DNA of 54,984 bases from Paenibacillus senegalensis JC66 (GCF_000285515.1 NZ_HE610957.1:1016768-1071751); one strand, 5' to 3'; positions 1-9,161 are shown, counted from the stretch's first letter. Program-made: numbers and translations. The notes: generated by a model from the sequence alone, not told the origin.

Positions 1-72
1 CTTGGCCCTCGCTGCCGCCCTGGCCGCTGCTGCCGCCTTGGCCCTCGCTGCCGCCCTGGCCGCTGCTGCCGC
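1..72. repeat. 36-bp tandem repeat, two perfect copies (coding)
   Basis: Positions 1-36 and 37-72 are identical. Read on the minus strand each unit encodes QGGSSGQGGSEG, in frame with the partial gene that covers it. The array may continue beyond the left edge. Such an in-frame unit is prone to copy-number change, so length variation between strains would be expected (inference). Confidence 0.9.
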
Positions 73-1279
73 CTTGGCCTGCTATGGCGGAAGCCATGCC
101 ATTAGCTCCCCAGCTTGGCGGAGCAGTTATTCCCTGAGCCCGCATTTGCTCGGCCAGCTGCATGCCCGATTGCGCTAGCTGAGCACTCGACTGCTGCAGC
201 TGCGCCATAAGCTCACGGGCCGACTGCTGCTTGGCCAGCTGCTCTTCCAAGGCTTGCATTAACTCTTCTTGCTGCTGTTCATTAAGTCCTCCGCCGCCCT
301 GTTGAAGCTGTTCAGCCAGCTGCTCCAAAGCCTCTTGGACCGACTCCATCAGCTCTTCCGGGGCTTCTCCCAGGCTTTGCTCCAATTGCTGGGCGAGCTG
401 ATCGCGCTCCGCTTCGCTCATCTCGCCGACAGCCTCCATGAGCTGCTCAACCGCTTCTGTCAGCAAAGCGGAGTCCTCCTGCTGCATCGCCTGAGCCAGC
501 TGTTCCATAGGCAGGCTTTGCTGCAGCTCGTTTAACCAGCTTTCCAGACGCTCTTGCCGCTGGAGGGCTTCTTGATTCAATGCCTGCGCATTTTTTAACA
601 CCTGCTCCATTTGATCCAAAACTTCACGCGCATTGCTGGCCTGCTGCAATTCCTCGGCCAGCTTTTCCAATTGCTCCTCCATAGAACGGGCTGCTGGATC
701 AATGGATGCAGCTTCCGCCCATTCCTCCCTCTGTTCCTCCACCCGCTGCTGTTGTTCCTTTATCCATTCCCGTTCCCGGCTGTGTGCTTCTACCCATTCA
801 TCCATCGGATTGGGGACCAGCATTAGCCCGACGAGAACCAGCAGGGCGACTGCATTGGCAGTCCAAAGCTTCTTGTCAAAGCGATAAGGCAGCTTCTCCT
901 TTAAATGCTTGACATATTGCTGGCCGTAAGCCAATGCATCCTCTCGCTGCAGCTGGGCCATATGGGAAGACTGGCCGGCAAAGGATAGAGCAGTTACCAT
1001 GCGCTCTTCCAACCCGCCCCTGTCCATAACTAACGCCGCTGTCGACCAATCGGTTTTCCGCCAGACGGCATACAAGAACGCACCGAGCACCGCCATGCAG
1101 ATCCATAGTCCTATTCCGTACCGGTAACCGGCAATAGGCAGGAACAAACCCGCTAGTCCCCACAAGCATGCAGCGGTTAAGCCGATTAACAAACCGATTT
1201 GCAGTAATTTAATTATGCTTTGCTTCCATAAGCGGTCGCGTACAGGACGAATGATCTCATACAATTGACGGGGCTCCAT
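1..1279 (-). CDS. Membrane protein with long Gln/Glu-rich coiled coil and Gly/Gln/Ser repeat tail (DUF4175-like), partial
   Basis: Partial gene; its 3' end lies beyond the left edge. The ATG at 1279 follows a good ribosome binding site (GGAAAGGAG). Translation starts MEPRQLYEIIRPVRDRLWKQ, then shows two hydrophobic segments at about residues 22-50 and 58-70 and a third at about 140-155 (ANAVALLVLVGLMLVPNP). After this comes some 200 residues rich in Gln, Glu, Leu and Ala with strong coiled-coil character, and finally a low-complexity tail of QGGSSGQGGSEG repeats. The layout resembles DUF4175-type membrane proteins, but I do not recognise a specific family with certainty. It is the last visible gene of an operon with an ABC-2 transporter, which suggests a role in the cell envelope (inference). 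Confidence 0.75.
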   Translation of the reverse strand, partial: MEPRQLYEIIRPVRDRLWKQSIIKLLQIGLLIGLTAACLWGLAGLFLPIAGYRYGIGLWICMAVLGAFLYAVWRKTDWSTAALVMDRGGLEERMVTALSFAGQSSHMAQLQREDALAYGQQYVKHLKEKLPYRFDKKLWTANAVALLVLVGLMLVPNPMDEWVEAHSREREWIKEQQQRVEEQREEWAEAASIDPAARSMEEQLEKLAEELQQASNAREVLDQMEQVLKNAQALNQEALQRQERLESWLNELQQSLPMEQLAQAMQQEDSALLTEAVEQLMEAVGEMSEAERDQLAQQLEQSLGEAPEELMESVQEALEQLAEQLQQGGGGLNEQQQEELMQALEEQLAKQQSARELMAQLQQSSAQLAQSGMQLAEQMRAQGITAPPSWGANGMASAIAGQGGSSGQGGSEGQGGSSGQGGSEGQ

Positions 1280-1373
1280 CGGTTCACGCTCTCCTTTCCA
1301 CTCTCGCAAACTTGTTGCTTTCTAGCGTTTCTACTGAATGATTCCTCCGCTCTACGGCTTTTCACCGTTCTTG

Positions 1374-2189
1374 TTAAGGCCGTCGCAAATAGCGAATGCT
1401 CAAGGCAATGGCTGCAGAGGTTACTACCGTATAGAAAACTAAAAAGATATGCCATAGCTGCAAATAAGGCACTCTATGATTAAATACGTCCCGGGAAAAC
1501 TCGTCGTTAAGCAGGCTGATCAGTGCTCCCATCGGATTTACTCCGAGCAGCAAGCCCGGAATCAGTGAGTTTCCGCTTGTGATCGCGGCCCAGAATATGG
1601 CCAGCAAGCCGGTAACCCCGCAAATGACGAGTACATAGCCATATGTCAGGATGACGGCAAGCATTGTCTTTTTGAAGAGTGTAGACATTAAAACACCGAC
1701 CGCTCCCAGCGATATCATCATAAACAGGTAGAAGAGAAAGACCGAAACCAACTGGCCAGGCGAAACTCCGCCAAACAAAAATACAATGCTATAAATCGGC
1801 AGTGTTGAAAGAATAATGAGCACCATAAAGCTAAGGGAGGAAATCAACTTGCTTATAATGATAGTCGTAGAGCTTTGCTGCGTAGTAAGCAAAATATTCA
1901 AGGTTTGCTTCTCCCGCTCACTGCTGATTACGCCCGCCGTCAATCCCGGAGTCATAAAGCAGATCAGCACCAGTTGTGCCCCGCTAATAAAATAAAATAA
2001 TTCCTGGCTGCGCCGTGGATTAAATGCGTTGTATCCGTAATTGTTTGACGCTACATACATAAAGCCGAGAGCCAGCAGCGACATTGCCACCAAGTAAAAC
2101 AGCATGGCTGCCGTGGATCGAACTGTACGCATCCGCAGCCTGAATTCCTTTTCCAACACTGGATTAATCAATTTCTGTCCCCAGTTCAT
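1374..2189 (-). CDS. ABC-2 type transporter permease
   Basis: 271-residue integral membrane protein with about six hydrophobic segments and the usual ABC-2 permease start, an N-terminal cytoplasmic stretch (NPVLEKEFRLRMRTVRS) before the first helix. A conserved cytoplasmic element SSEREKQTLNILLTT lies between the second and third helices, typical of ABC-2 permeases. Its start overlaps the stop of the upstream ATPase gene by four bases, so the two are probably translationally coupled and form one transporter. Substrate unknown; gliding-motility GldF-type and antibiotic exporters have the same architecture. Confidence 0.88.
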   Translation of the reverse strand: MNWGQKLINPVLEKEFRLRMRTVRSTAAMLFYLVAMSLLALGFMYVASNNYGYNAFNPRRSQELFYFISGAQLVLICFMTPGLTAGVISSEREKQTLNILLTTQQSSTTIIISKLISSLSFMVLIILSTLPIYSIVFLFGGVSPGQLVSVFLFYLFMMISLGAVGVLMSTLFKKTMLAVILTYGYVLVICGVTGLLAIFWAAITSGNSLIPGLLLGVNPMGALISLLNDEFSRDVFNHRVPYLQLWHIFLVFYTVVTSAAIALSIRYLRRP

Positions 2190-3112
2190 GCCTGCACCCC
2201 TTTTGTAATCTCAAGGAAGACATCCTCAAGATTCGTTTCCTCTTCCTTGAAGGAGACGACTTTGTAGCCCATAGCAATCAATTTGCCCAGCAGCTCGGCC
2301 TGCTCCAGATCCTGGCCATTGAAATGCAGATGGATGCCCGTCTCATCATGCAGCACCATCGAAACAAACGGTTCATCCTTGAGTCGCTCCGCTACCTCTG
2401 CTTCGCGGTCAAGAATCCGTAAATGCAGGGTTCGGTTGGAACGAATATGGTTTTGAATCTCTCTCACTTTCCCTTTAGCTATCAATTTGCCATGTTCGAT
2501 TACACCGATCTCGTCGACCATCTCTGCAAGCTCAGGTAGAATGTGGGAGGAAATAATGATCGTCTTGCCCATAGCCTTCAATTCCTTCAGAATCTCTCTC
2601 ATTTCGATTCGCGCTCTAGGATCCATGCCGGAGGCCGGCTCATCCAGAATCAGAAGCTCAGGCTGATGGACCAGACAGCGCGCAAGACAAAGCCGCTGCT
2701 TCATACCGCGTGACAAGGAGTCCACGTAAAAGTCAGCTTTATCCGTCAAATTGACCAGTTCCAGCAGCTGGGGGATCAGCTTTTGTCTTTCCGCTCTCGG
2801 AATCCCGTAGCTTGCTCCATAAAAATCCAGATATTCCGTTGTCTTGAAGTGGTCATATACCCCAAAGAAGTCAGGCATATACCCGATAAGCTTGCGCACT
2901 TCTTTCGGCTTCTCCGTTACGTTATAGCCGCCTACTCTTGCTGTTCCAGAGGTAGGATGAAGCAGGGTGGCAAGAATGGACATGGTTGTTGATTTTCCCG
3001 CTCCGTTTGGTCCCACAAAACCGAAAACAACGCCAGGTGAAATGTCCATGCTCAAGTGGTCAACCGCTGTAAAATTTCCGTATTGTTTCGTTAATTCTTT
3101 TATTTCAATCAT
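2186..3112 (-). CDS. ABC transporter ATP-binding protein
   Basis: 308-residue ATPase. Walker A is GPNGAGKST at about residues 34-42, the signature motif is LSRGMKQRL, Walker B is LLILDEPASGMD, and the switch histidine lies in IIISSH. After the nucleotide-binding domain (about 1-220) there is an 85-residue C-terminal extension, as in DrrA/CcmA-type exporters' ATPases. It overlaps its neighbours by four bases on both sides, so it sits in the middle of a coupled operon and energises the adjacent ABC-2 permease. The substrate cannot be read from sequence. Confidence 0.92.
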   Translation of the reverse strand: MIEIKELTKQYGNFTAVDHLSMDISPGVVFGFVGPNGAGKSTTMSILATLLHPTSGTARVGGYNVTEKPKEVRKLIGYMPDFFGVYDHFKTTEYLDFYGASYGIPRAERQKLIPQLLELVNLTDKADFYVDSLSRGMKQRLCLARCLVHQPELLILDEPASGMDPRARIEMREILKELKAMGKTIIISSHILPELAEMVDEIGVIEHGKLIAKGKVREIQNHIRSNRTLHLRILDREAEVAERLKDEPFVSMVLHDETGIHLHFNGQDLEQAELLGKLIAMGYKVVSFKEEETNLEDVFLEITKGVQA

Positions 3113-5481
3113 GGGTTCACCGTTCCTTTTATAACAAAATCGGGAAATCTTACATAGTTGCCATGGCTCAAGCTAAGGCGAATGATTAGGGTATTATTGT
3201 TCGTCAAATAGAAAGCAGACAGCTGCTCAAGGGAGTCTCCTGTAAGGATTTCTTCCCAGCTCTGACTTGCTTCGTTCCAAATTTCATAAGTTACCGAAGC
3301 ATCGGTGTAAGCTTGAAAATTCTCAAGTCTCTCATACTGAACTCCGGATTCTCTCGGCAAGCGATAGCTCAGCACTACCTCGCCAGGTCCGAGGTCATAG
3401 GCAAATCCGTCTTTGTAATGAAGCTGCGTGCTGCCGAAATCAGGCATAGGGGTAATCGCTCCGGCGGGCAGATGAATTTGGCCATCTACCATATAGTCGT
3501 ACTCAAGCGGCTGCACCCATAAAGAAACATCTTCGGAGTTTACCGTTTTTCCGTCTATTGTAAATGAGGACTGGTGCGTGACGGAGCTAAAGCCAAATAC
3601 ATAAGTGCCCGCAGGATTGAAGTTGTTCTTCGGATTTAGCAGGTATTCCTGAAGCAACGCCCGTTTTTGCCGGTTCTCATCACGATCACCCTGGTAAGGG
3701 AACATCATTTGGGCGATGTCCCAAACGTTGTTAAAACGTCCCGTTCCTGCTTGCGAAAGCTGAAAATCGACCGTTTCATTCTGGGATACCTTTCCTAACG
3801 AAATCACCTGCCCATTGTAGTACACATGTACCTGTTCCAGGGATTGATCCAATCCGCTAGTTAACCGTCCTGACAAAGTACTGGAATCCAAGGTATACTC
3901 CCAGTGCCCTGTGGCCTCATGGCTGCCTGTTTCATATTGAAGCTTGCGCACTGACCAGTAAGGCACTCCTTGGAATTTCAGATTAGTCGCATCCGGATTT
4001 TTTTCAATAACCAGATCGGCGCTGCCCCGCAGTTCTGTGGATCCCCCGTGATTGACTTGAAGCGGTGAAGCATAGTAAGAGCCCGGCAGAGACACATTAA
4101 AGCTGCCTCCGTTCGGGACAAATACAGCTGCAACGCTGGAGCGGTACGCGGATCCTTGACCGTCAAGCTGAATGGTATGAAAGCTCTGTGTCATAATAGA
4201 GCCTCTACCTGAAGCTCCTACGCCATAAATAGCCGCGCTGCTGATGATGGCGATGAGAGGGATGGCAACCCAGGCCCATTCCCTGCGATCCATCTTCTTC
4301 AAAACCATGTAGAGAAGCGGTCCGATAATGACGGCGTATACAAGCATGACAAGAAGCAGCAAAGCAACCGATGGCGGAGTAAGAGAACGGAAATGCTCCA
4401 GGGCATCATTCAATTCCCAGCTGAACCCGCGGTTTCCTTGGTTAGCCGCCGCAAGTGAAAAGCTCAGCTCATCAAACAACAGCGTTTCCCATAAATCTGC
4501 ATTTCCGCTCCAGGACGCTACTGGTTGAAGCGAAAGATCATAAGCTGCATACAGCACTTTACCCAAACCTCTATCCGCTTGTACAAATAGTGGTATATCC
4601 TGCTCAAGCAGCACAGCTCTGCCATCCACTATTACCGCTTCAGACAAGGTGAAAGGCTGATTAAAGACAAGCTCCCTCGCTGAGGCTTGCTCCAGTGCCG
4701 TCAAATTGGTAACGCTTCGGGTTTGACTATAGCTCACCGGCGAAAGTGCTGCGAATGGCTCTGCTGTTTTCGGATAAGCGGCTCCCCCGGCCAAGATAAG
4801 GGTCCCGCCGACATTCACCCAGCCGGTAATGGCGTCCACCTGTTCCTGGGTAAACAGCCCTGCATCTATGTCATTAAGAACCAGAACATCCAAGCCATCG
4901 AGAAGAATCGCTTCCCCGGGAATGTCCTCTATAGATAAGGGAAAATTTCTTACCTGGTACCCTCTCTGATTTAGGAAGGCCAGAAAATTTAATGTATCCG
5001 CATCCCGGGACACGACTCCGACCTGCATAGTTGTTTCCGTGACGGCATCGGTTTGCAAAATTAAAGGTTCGTTGGCAATCGGGACGCTTTTCCCCCTGGC
5101 CACCGACTGCTCGTAAAATTCAACTTTGTTATTTTTAGAATTCAGCAGCTCTCCTGGAAGTTCAATGGTGACCACCTTGGTCGTTTGACTCGGAAGATCG
5201 ACCTTGGCTGAATAGATCGTGTCCTTGTCGGAAGACGAAGACACATGAACGGCCAGTTCCCCAGTCAAATCTGATCCCGGATTGGTGATGGTGAATTGTA
5301 CCGGATACCACTTGAACGGCTTGATTTTGCCGTCCCAACCGGTCTGCACCGAAATTTGCAAAGGTTCGGATTGTGCGTAAGCATTCTGCTTTGCTGGAAA
5401 TCCGGCTGTAATCATAAGTAGAATGATCATATTGAGAAGGATAATATTTTGCAGCTTGCTGATTCGATTAATTCCTAACAA
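3109..5481 (-). CDS. Secreted/membrane protein with N-terminal signal, GATase-like and beta-rich domains
   Basis: 790 residues starting at a TTG at 5481, placed eight bases after AAAGGGGAG. A signal peptide (NIILLNMIILLMITAGFPA, cleaved near AYA-QS) leads to an extracellular beta-rich region; around residues 150-230 a segment with LDGLDVLVLNDID and GGTLILAGGAAYP looks like the glutamine-amidotransferase-like fold found in envelope proteins of this kind. Two transmembrane helices at about 367-395 and 401-421 are followed by a second large beta-rich domain of about 360 residues. First gene of the operon with the ABC ATPase, permease and coiled-coil protein, with four-base overlap to the next gene. 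Function unknown; accessory factor of the transporter is the likeliest guess. Confidence 0.8.
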   Translation of the reverse strand: MLGINRISKLQNIILLNMIILLMITAGFPAKQNAYAQSEPLQISVQTGWDGKIKPFKWYPVQFTITNPGSDLTGELAVHVSSSSDKDTIYSAKVDLPSQTTKVVTIELPGELLNSKNNKVEFYEQSVARGKSVPIANEPLILQTDAVTETTMQVGVVSRDADTLNFLAFLNQRGYQVRNFPLSIEDIPGEAILLDGLDVLVLNDIDAGLFTQEQVDAITGWVNVGGTLILAGGAAYPKTAEPFAALSPVSYSQTRSVTNLTALEQASARELVFNQPFTLSEAVIVDGRAVLLEQDIPLFVQADRGLGKVLYAAYDLSLQPVASWSGNADLWETLLFDELSFSLAAANQGNRGFSWELNDALEHFRSLTPPSVALLLLVMLVYAVIIGPLLYMVLKKMDRREWAWVAIPLIAIISSAAIYGVGASGRGSIMTQSFHTIQLDGQGSAYRSSVAAVFVPNGGSFNVSLPGSYYASPLQVNHGGSTELRGSADLVIEKNPDATNLKFQGVPYWSVRKLQYETGSHEATGHWEYTLDSSTLSGRLTSGLDQSLEQVHVYYNGQVISLGKVSQNETVDFQLSQAGTGRFNNVWDIAQMMFPYQGDRDENRQKRALLQEYLLNPKNNFNPAGTYVFGFSSVTHQSSFTIDGKTVNSEDVSLWVQPLEYDYMVDGQIHLPAGAITPMPDFGSTQLHYKDGFAYDLGPGEVVLSYRLPRESGVQYERLENFQAYTDASVTYEIWNEASQSWEEILTGDSLEQLSAFYLTNNNTLIIRLSLSHGNYVRFPDFVIKGTVNP

Positions 5482-5853
5482 ATTCGGCTCTCCCCTTTGT
5501 TTGCCTTGTCTCTATCATCCAACCGTTAACTTGGTTTTGGGTAGTTATCGGCAGGTGGCGTACCATTGCTCCCGCTACTATGATGTCGTCCCGCCAGACA
5601 GGATACAAGAATTCGTATAGCTAGATAAAGTTTTACTTCTTCTAGATGAGTTTACTTCTTAAAGTATAGACGATTTATTTGTGAAAAAGTTTGTCAACTT
5701 TCAAATTTACTGTCAAGAAATCGCGAAATTACCCGAATTTAACCAAATAAAAAAACCGCCGGGTGGCGGTTGTCCAATAAAGTCACACACAATCATTTAA
5801 CTCATATCAGCCCTCGCGTCATTACTTTTTACCGCATTTCTTAAGGGTATTCA
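5482..5853. other. Intergenic region upstream of the ABC operon
   Basis: About 370 bases without a gene. It holds the minus-strand terminator of the TerC-family gene (about 5747-5771) and the leader of the operon starting at 5481. A minus-strand TTGACA at about 5691-5696 and a TATACT at about 5668-5673 are present but 23 bases apart, too far for a standard sigma A promoter, so I do not call one. Otherwise AT-rich with nothing recognisable. Confidence 0.5.
5747..5771 (-). terminator. Intrinsic terminator downstream of the TerC-family gene
   Basis: Perfect 7-bp stem AACCGCC / GGCGGTT (5754-5760 with 5765-5771) followed on the minus strand by a run of T. It lies about 85 bases after the stop of the minus-strand TerC-family gene. 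Confidence 0.85.
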
Positions 5854-6516
5854 TTAAACGGGCCTTGCCCGATCGCGATTCTTTTTAATAAGCCCAACAA
5901 GCACGACGAGCAGGGCGAGGCCGATCGGCAGCACCCAGTTGATAGCTGCATTATCCAGATACAGTCCCAGCTTCCGGTCATTCAGCATCATTTCCCCCGC
6001 CGTATACCCGAGAATTCCGGCACCGAGGAAGATAAGCACCGGGTAACGATGCAGCAGATTCATCACCAGGGTGCTTCCCCAGATTATTATAGGAATACTT
6101 AGGCCAATTCCCAATACGATCAAAAGCAAATTCCCTTGTGCTTTAGCAGCAATAGCCAGTACATTATCCAGACTCATCACCAGATCTGCCATAATGATGG
6201 TAGTGACTGCTTTTCCCAAGGTTGCAGCCTGGGCAACATGCGCAGCCCCTTCGTCCTCCACCAGCAGCTTAACGGCTATCCACAGCAGCAGCAAGGAGCC
6301 GATCGCCTGTATATAGGCCAGCTGCAGAATCGCCACTGCAATGACCGTGAGGACCAGCCGCAGCGCAATAGCACCGAAAGCCCCCCACCAGACTGCTTTC
6401 TTTCTTTGTTCTGGGGGCAAATTTTTGCTGGCCATGGCAATAACAACGGCATTGTCTCCACTTAAGACAATATTGATGAGCATAATCTGCAGAAATAACA
6501 CCAGGTAGTCCAGCAT
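5854..6516 (-). CDS. TerC/YjbE-family integral membrane protein (probable metal efflux)
   Basis: 220 residues with six to seven transmembrane helices. The family hallmarks are both present: NIVLSGDNAVVIAMA near residue 20 and DLVMSLDNVLAIA near residue 110, whose acidic residues lie inside helices and are thought to bind metal. Known TerC/YjbE proteins of Bacillus (MeeF, MeeY, YjbE group) export Mn2+, in part to metallate secreted proteins; assignment of Mn2+ here is inference from the family. It ends at its own terminator, has a structured leader upstream, and appears to be a single-gene unit after thiI. Length is normal for the YjbE branch. Confidence 0.85.
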   Translation of the reverse strand: MLDYLVLFLQIMLINIVLSGDNAVVIAMASKNLPPEQRKKAVWWGAFGAIALRLVLTVIAVAILQLAYIQAIGSLLLLWIAVKLLVEDEGAAHVAQAATLGKAVTTIIMADLVMSLDNVLAIAAKAQGNLLLIVLGIGLSIPIIIWGSTLVMNLLHRYPVLIFLGAGILGYTAGEMMLNDRKLGLYLDNAAINWVLPIGLALLVVLVGLIKKNRDRARPV

Positions 6517-6583
6517 CAGCTGCCTCCTATCGCGTGAGAGCTTGTACTAAAACCGCCACAATTGTTGCTGCGTAATAGAGGAT

Positions 6584-6627
6584 TCAACCTAACTGCGGCC
6601 GGTCTCTTAAAAGACAAGCCAGGTTGA
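6584..6627 (-). promoter_or_regulatory. Structured leader upstream of the TerC-family gene
   Basis: Between thiI and the TerC-family start, the minus strand can fold TCAACCT (from 6627) with AGGTTGA (to 6584), enclosing a smaller hairpin GTCT...AGAC. Mn2+-sensing yybP-ykoY riboswitches often precede TerC genes, but their conserved core was not recognised here, so this is only a stem-loop of unknown purpose. Confidence 0.35.
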
Positions 6628-6655
6628 CCACTACTATCATTGTACAGCAGGTTAA

Positions 6656-7864
6656 TTAAAAATATTCTTCGAACTTGCTCTCGTCACGGTCAGACAGCTC
6701 AATCAACTGAGCAGAAGATACGGCCCGCTCAATTTCTTCATCCAGCCATTCCAACGATTGCTCTACCTTCTCCACGCGCGACAGATCCGGGTTGATACTG
6801 GGGGATTTGGGAACGAACAGTGTGCAGCAATCTTCATATGGCTGGATCGATGTTTCGTAAGTGCCAATTGTTTCCGCTTGGCGGATGATTTCCTGCTTGT
6901 CCATCGTAATTAACGGACGCAATAACGGCATGTCAGTGGCTCTTCCAATGACATCCATACTCGCCAGCGTTTGGCTCGCCACCTGGCCAAGGCTTTCTCC
7001 TGTTACAATTCCAGACGCTTTGCGTTTCACCGCCAGCTTGCTGCATATTCTAAGCATGGCCCTGCGCATGAGAGTAATGAGCAGCTGCTCATCGGCTCCC
7101 TTCAACAGCCGGGTCTGTATCTCTGTGAAGGTCACCATGTGCAGGTTCATGGATCCGCTGTATACCGAGAGAATTTTAGTGAGATCGATAACTTTTTGCT
7201 GGGCCCTTTCGCTCGTATAGGGATAGCTGTGAAAGTGAACCGCCTCGAGCTCAAGTCCTTTGCGCAAGGCGTACCATCCGGCTACCGGGCTATCGATGCC
7301 TCCGGACAGCATAAGCATAGCCTTTCCGTTGCTGCCTTTGGGATAACCTCCTCCGCCCTGTTCAACCTCCGTGAAGATCAGGGCATACTCCCGGCGAATA
7401 TCCAGCCTGACCTCGTATTGCGGCTGATGCACATCCACCTTAAGCTGGTCGAATGCCTGCAGCAAAAACCCGCCCACCAGATAACCCAATTGTTGGGAAT
7501 CATAGGGAAATTCCTTATTAGCCCGGTTAGCAGACACTTTAAAAGTAACTTGAGATGACTCTGCTAACAGCGGCTGCATCATCTGCCGGGCTGTGTCCTG
7601 GATTCGCTGTAAGTCTAACGGACTCCTGTAAGCCGGACTAAAGCTCACAATTCCAAACACCTTCTTGAGCTCGTTGGCCACCTGGGTATAGGGTTCATTA
7701 TTCAATTGGATATAGATTCTGCCGTATTCCTCCTCCAACTGCAGTCCGGGAAAAGGTTTAAGCACAGCTTGCAAACGATCGCGAACGGACCGCAAGAAGC
7801 GATGACGGTTTTTGCGCTTAAGCATTAGTTCGCCTAAACGGATAATGACGAGATCCGGGTTCAT
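6656..7864 (-). CDS. thiI: tRNA 4-thiouridine sulfurtransferase ThiI
   Basis: 402 residues, the length of the Bacillus-type enzyme without a C-terminal rhodanese domain. An N-terminal ferredoxin-like plus THUMP region (about 1-165) precedes the PP-loop ATPase domain, whose P-loop reads MLSGGIDSPVAGW. The enzyme adenylates U8 of tRNA and inserts sulfur delivered as persulfide by the neighbouring cysteine desulfurase; a conserved cysteine pair is visible in EDCCTLFVP. Start ATG is eight to nine bases after GAAGGAG. The upstream gene is the dedicated desulfurase NifZ, the arrangement known from Bacillus subtilis, which supports the s4U role rather than a thiamine role. Confidence 0.95.
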   Translation of the reverse strand: MNPDLVIIRLGELMLKRKNRHRFLRSVRDRLQAVLKPFPGLQLEEEYGRIYIQLNNEPYTQVANELKKVFGIVSFSPAYRSPLDLQRIQDTARQMMQPLLAESSQVTFKVSANRANKEFPYDSQQLGYLVGGFLLQAFDQLKVDVHQPQYEVRLDIRREYALIFTEVEQGGGGYPKGSNGKAMLMLSGGIDSPVAGWYALRKGLELEAVHFHSYPYTSERAQQKVIDLTKILSVYSGSMNLHMVTFTEIQTRLLKGADEQLLITLMRRAMLRICSKLAVKRKASGIVTGESLGQVASQTLASMDVIGRATDMPLLRPLITMDKQEIIRQAETIGTYETSIQPYEDCCTLFVPKSPSINPDLSRVEKVEQSLEWLDEEIERAVSSAQLIELSDRDESKFEEYF

Positions 7865-7919
7865 ATATATTTCTCCTTCTTAAGACAAGCTGGGCTTGCC
7901 AGGTCGGTTATGGACAGCC

Positions 7920-9074
7920 TTAGGCCTTCCGCAATTTCTGTAATATCTGCTGCAAACAGTCAATGAATGAAATCAACTGCTCTTCTGAATGCTCTGCACT
8001 GAAACTAATTCTGAGCCCACTTTCTGCTTGCTCATGGCCCATTCCCATGGCGAGGAGAACTCTGCTGGGCTTCTGCTGCCTGGATGAGCAGGCTGAACGC
8101 GCGGATATATAAATTTCGTGTTTTTCGAGTGCATGAATAATCGTCTCAGCCTTGAAACCGGGACAGGTAACATGAACGATGTGCGGAGCTTGCCAGGTTT
8201 CGGCAATGCTCTCCTCCGTGCAGCCTGTCAAAACAACCTCCTCAATTCCGGCCAACCCCCGCATCAGCAGCCGGCGCAAGGAATACATTTTGTCAGCTGA
8301 GCAGGCCTGAGCGTCTATAGCGATTCTTACCGCTTTAGCCATGCCGACGATTAACGGTACATTTTCCGTCCCGGGCCGGCTCCCAAGCTCTTGATCTCCC
8401 CCATGCTGCAGTGGATAGAGAGCAATTCCGTGTCGTTTAAATAAAAAACCTGCACCTTTGGGGCCGCGAATCTTATGCGCGGAGCCGGTAACCAGATCAG
8501 CTTCTAAAGCATGCAAATTGACTGGCAGCTTGCCAATGCTTTGTACAGCATCAACATGAAAAAGCACTTTAGGATATCGCTTTAAACGTTTACCAATTTC
8601 CTCTACAGGCTGGATCGCTCCCGTTTCATTATTGACATGCATGACGCTCACCAAGATCGTATCTTCACGTACCGCAGCGAGCACATCCTGAGCCGTAACC
8701 CGGCCCTGCCGGTCAACAGGAAGATAGGTCACCTCGAAGCCGCTCTTTTCCAAATGAACCGCCGCTTCATAGACAGAAGCATGTTCGGTTTGCACCGTAA
8801 TGATGTGCTTGCCCCGATTTTGGTACTGCAAAGCTGTCCCCAAGAGGGCCAAATTGTTTCCCTCTGTACCGCCTGAAGTGAAAATCAGCTCTTCGGGCTG
8901 ACAGAACAGCCGCGATGCAATGACTTGTCTGGCCTGCTTTAATAAGTGCTCCGCTTCCATACCAAGCCGATGAAGAGATGACGGGTTGCCGTAATGGCGT
9001 TTCATTACGGTTGAAATCGTATCTATGACTTCCGGATGAACCGGAGAAGTTGCGGCATAATCCAAATATAGCAC
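7920..9074 (-). CDS. nifZ: Cysteine desulfurase NifZ (NifS/IscS family), partner of ThiI
   Basis: 384-residue PLP enzyme starting at a GTG after CAGGGAGG. Features of class V aminotransferases: start LYLDYAATSP, cofactor contacts SGGTEGNNLAL and HVDAVQSIGK, and the PLP lysine in SAHKIRGPKGAGF at about residue 201. The catalytic cysteine lies in the short loop SARSACSSRQQKPS, as in the desulfurases that donate to a single partner. Located 55 bases upstream of thiI, same strand, so it most likely supplies persulfide sulfur for tRNA s4U8. A general iron-sulfur role (IscS/SufS) is less likely because no scaffold gene is nearby. Confidence 0.93.
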   Translation of the reverse strand: MLYLDYAATSPVHPEVIDTISTVMKRHYGNPSSLHRLGMEAEHLLKQARQVIASRLFCQPEELIFTSGGTEGNNLALLGTALQYQNRGKHIITVQTEHASVYEAAVHLEKSGFEVTYLPVDRQGRVTAQDVLAAVREDTILVSVMHVNNETGAIQPVEEIGKRLKRYPKVLFHVDAVQSIGKLPVNLHALEADLVTGSAHKIRGPKGAGFLFKRHGIALYPLQHGGDQELGSRPGTENVPLIVGMAKAVRIAIDAQACSADKMYSLRRLLMRGLAGIEEVVLTGCTEESIAETWQAPHIVHVTCPGFKAETIIHALEKHEIYISARSACSSRQQKPSRVLLAMGMGHEQAESGLRISFSAEHSEEQLISFIDCLQQILQKLRKA

Positions 9075-9113
9075 GATTTAGAGCCTCCCTGTTATGAGCA
9101 TGTCCCTGTAACG

Positions 9114-9152
9114 GAAAAAGAAGAAAAGGACCTTGTCGGGTCTTTTCTTCTT
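9114..9152 (-). terminator. Intrinsic terminator after the transglycosylase gene
   Basis: Long stem AAGAAGAAAAGGACC / GGTCTTTTCTTCTT with one bulge, loop TTGTCG, and a T run on the minus strand; it separates the transglycosylase gene (stop at 9162) from nifZ. Confidence 0.8.
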
Positions 9153-9161
9153 TTGGGTAAG

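Noticed and set aside
1-72. Possible CRISPR repeats at the left edge
   Set aside because: The two 36-bp units are directly adjacent with no spacer and are in frame with a coding sequence; ordinary coding tandem repeat.
5660-5700. Promoter of the operon starting at 5481
   Set aside because: TTGACA and TATACT are both present on the minus strand but 23 bases apart, which is too long for sigma A.
6971-7558. Plus-strand open frame of 195 codons opposite thiI
   Set aside because: Shadow of thiI; no ribosome binding site and no family resemblance.
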